Shown here in pieces: positions 6,750 to 7,339 of a stretch of 7,339 nucleotides of DNA. A program made the position numbers and the translations under genes. Origin of the DNA: Deltaproteobacteria bacterium. GTDB lineage: Bacteria > Desulfobacterota > Desulfobacteria > Desulfobacterales > Desulfosalsimonadaceae. Position 1 is the first letter of the stretch. Every line of letters starts with the position of its first letter. The stretch lies in contig JAJRPH010000513.1 of the NCBI GenBank assembly GCA_024280875.1, positions 1-7,339 on the forward strand, written 5' to 3'. The notes under the pieces were generated by a model that was given only the letters and a program-made list of their open reading frames with translations, searched no databases and was not told where the DNA came from.

Positions 6750-7339
6750 ATGACTCAAAAGAAAAAAATAGATTGGAAAGATTCGGTCGTCACGCCGGAA
6801 AAAGTGCTTGAAAAAATTCAGCCCGGTATGTGTATTTTTTTAGGGACAGGCGCAGCCGAACCCCGAACTCTGGTTAAACATCTTATGGATTCGAACGCGG
6901 ACAATCTCCAGGATCTGGAGCTTTTTCAACTATTAAGCTTTGGAGACGCCATCTCCCTGAAACAACTTAAAAACCAAAAATACCGGCTGAAGACATTTTT
7001 CTCCGGATGGGTAGCCAAAGAAGCGATATTTGCAGGCCGTGTTGATTTAATCCCCAGCCGATTTTCCAGGCTTTCTCAATTGATCGCATCGCGACAAATC
7101 CCTTTTGATGTTGCTTTTATCCAGATCACTCCACCCAACAAACTGGGATACTGCAGCCTCGGCGTTGCCGTTGACGTGGCCCGCCTGGTGATGGACCAGG
7201 CAAGTCTTGTCGTAGGCGAAATCAACCCGGATATCCCCCAGACACTCGGCAACACCTTTGTCTCCATTAATGAATTTGACATGCTGGTCAATGCCACGGA
7301 AAAACCAATCTATTTTGAACGGTGGCCAATTGACCCGGC
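6750..7339 (+). CDS. Acetyl-CoA hydrolase/CoA-transferase family protein, N-terminal part (3' end cut)
   Basis: The frame is open from the ATG to the window edge, 196 complete codons. It matches the N-terminal domain of the acetyl-CoA hydrolase / 4-hydroxybutyrate CoA-transferase family, which moves CoA between carboxylic acids or hydrolyses acyl-CoA. Family features are FLGTGAAEPRTLV (30-42, a glycine-rich nucleotide-site loop with a conserved Pro), the FSGWVAKEAIFAGRVDLIP block (84-102), DVAFIQITPPNKLGYCSLG (120-138) and VGEINPDIPQTLG (155-167). The catalytic Glu of this family lies in the C-terminal domain, outside the window. An in-frame TAA at 6741-6743 rules out an earlier start. No Shine-Dalgarno is visible: only an A-rich run precedes the ATG. 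I recall deltaproteobacterial proteins of this type carrying a C-terminal GNAT acetyltransferase domain; whether this one does cannot be seen. It follows the acyl-CoA synthetase but is separated by a terminator. Confidence 0.9.
   Translation, partial: MTQKKKIDWKDSVVTPEKVLEKIQPGMCIFLGTGAAEPRTLVKHLMDSNADNLQDLELFQLLSFGDAISLKQLKNQKYRLKTFFSGWVAKEAIFAGRVDLIPSRFSRLSQLIASRQIPFDVAFIQITPPNKLGYCSLGVAVDVARLVMDQASLVVGEINPDIPQTLGNTFVSINEFDMLVNATEKPIYFERWPIDP

Overview
The window reads as an ordinary stretch of chromosome from a sulfate-reducing deltaproteobacterium (Desulfobacterota, probably Desulfobacteraceae or a close relative). I base this on the character of the protein sequences, the moderate GC content, an acyl-CoA synthetase next to an acetyl-CoA hydrolase/transferase, and a 128-bp palindromic repeat of a kind I recall from genomes of that group. 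The lineage is inference. All genes lie on the + strand.

Layout. Bases 1-864 hold the 3' part of queA, cut by the window edge. An imperfect palindrome (866-993) fills almost the whole gap to tgt (1019-2140). QueA and Tgt are consecutive enzymes of queuosine tRNA modification: Tgt puts preQ1 into the anticodon wobble position, and QueA then adds the epoxycyclopentane moiety. After a 179-nt gap containing a plausible sigma70-type promoter comes a compact three-gene unit: a 73-residue Nfu-type Fe-S scaffold (2320-2541), a class I/II PLP aminotransferase (2561-3742) and a MEMO-family protein, AmmeMemoRadiSam system protein B (3752-4618). The gaps are 19 and 9 nt and each gene has a good Shine-Dalgarno. 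A 194-nt leader with a perfect TTGACA -35 box precedes a 597-residue long-chain acyl-CoA synthetase (4813-6606), which ends at a strong hairpin terminator (6657-6701). The last gene (6750 to the edge) is the N-terminal part of an acetyl-CoA hydrolase/CoA-transferase family protein.

How the genes fit together. There are three functional blocks: queuosine synthesis, the Nfu/aminotransferase/MEMO unit, and acyl-CoA handling (activation of fatty acids by the synthetase, CoA transfer or hydrolysis by the next protein). The middle block is the least understood. MEMO proteins of bacteria are named for a three-part set with an AMMECR1-domain protein and a radical SAM enzyme, neither of which is in this window, while the Fe-S carrier gene at the head of the unit would suit a radical SAM partner.

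I see no CRISPR array, tRNA, rRNA, transposase, phage gene or defence system. No gene-free stretch exceeds 300 bases. The items most worth a second look are the palindromic element between queA and tgt and the Nfu-aminotransferase-MEMO unit.
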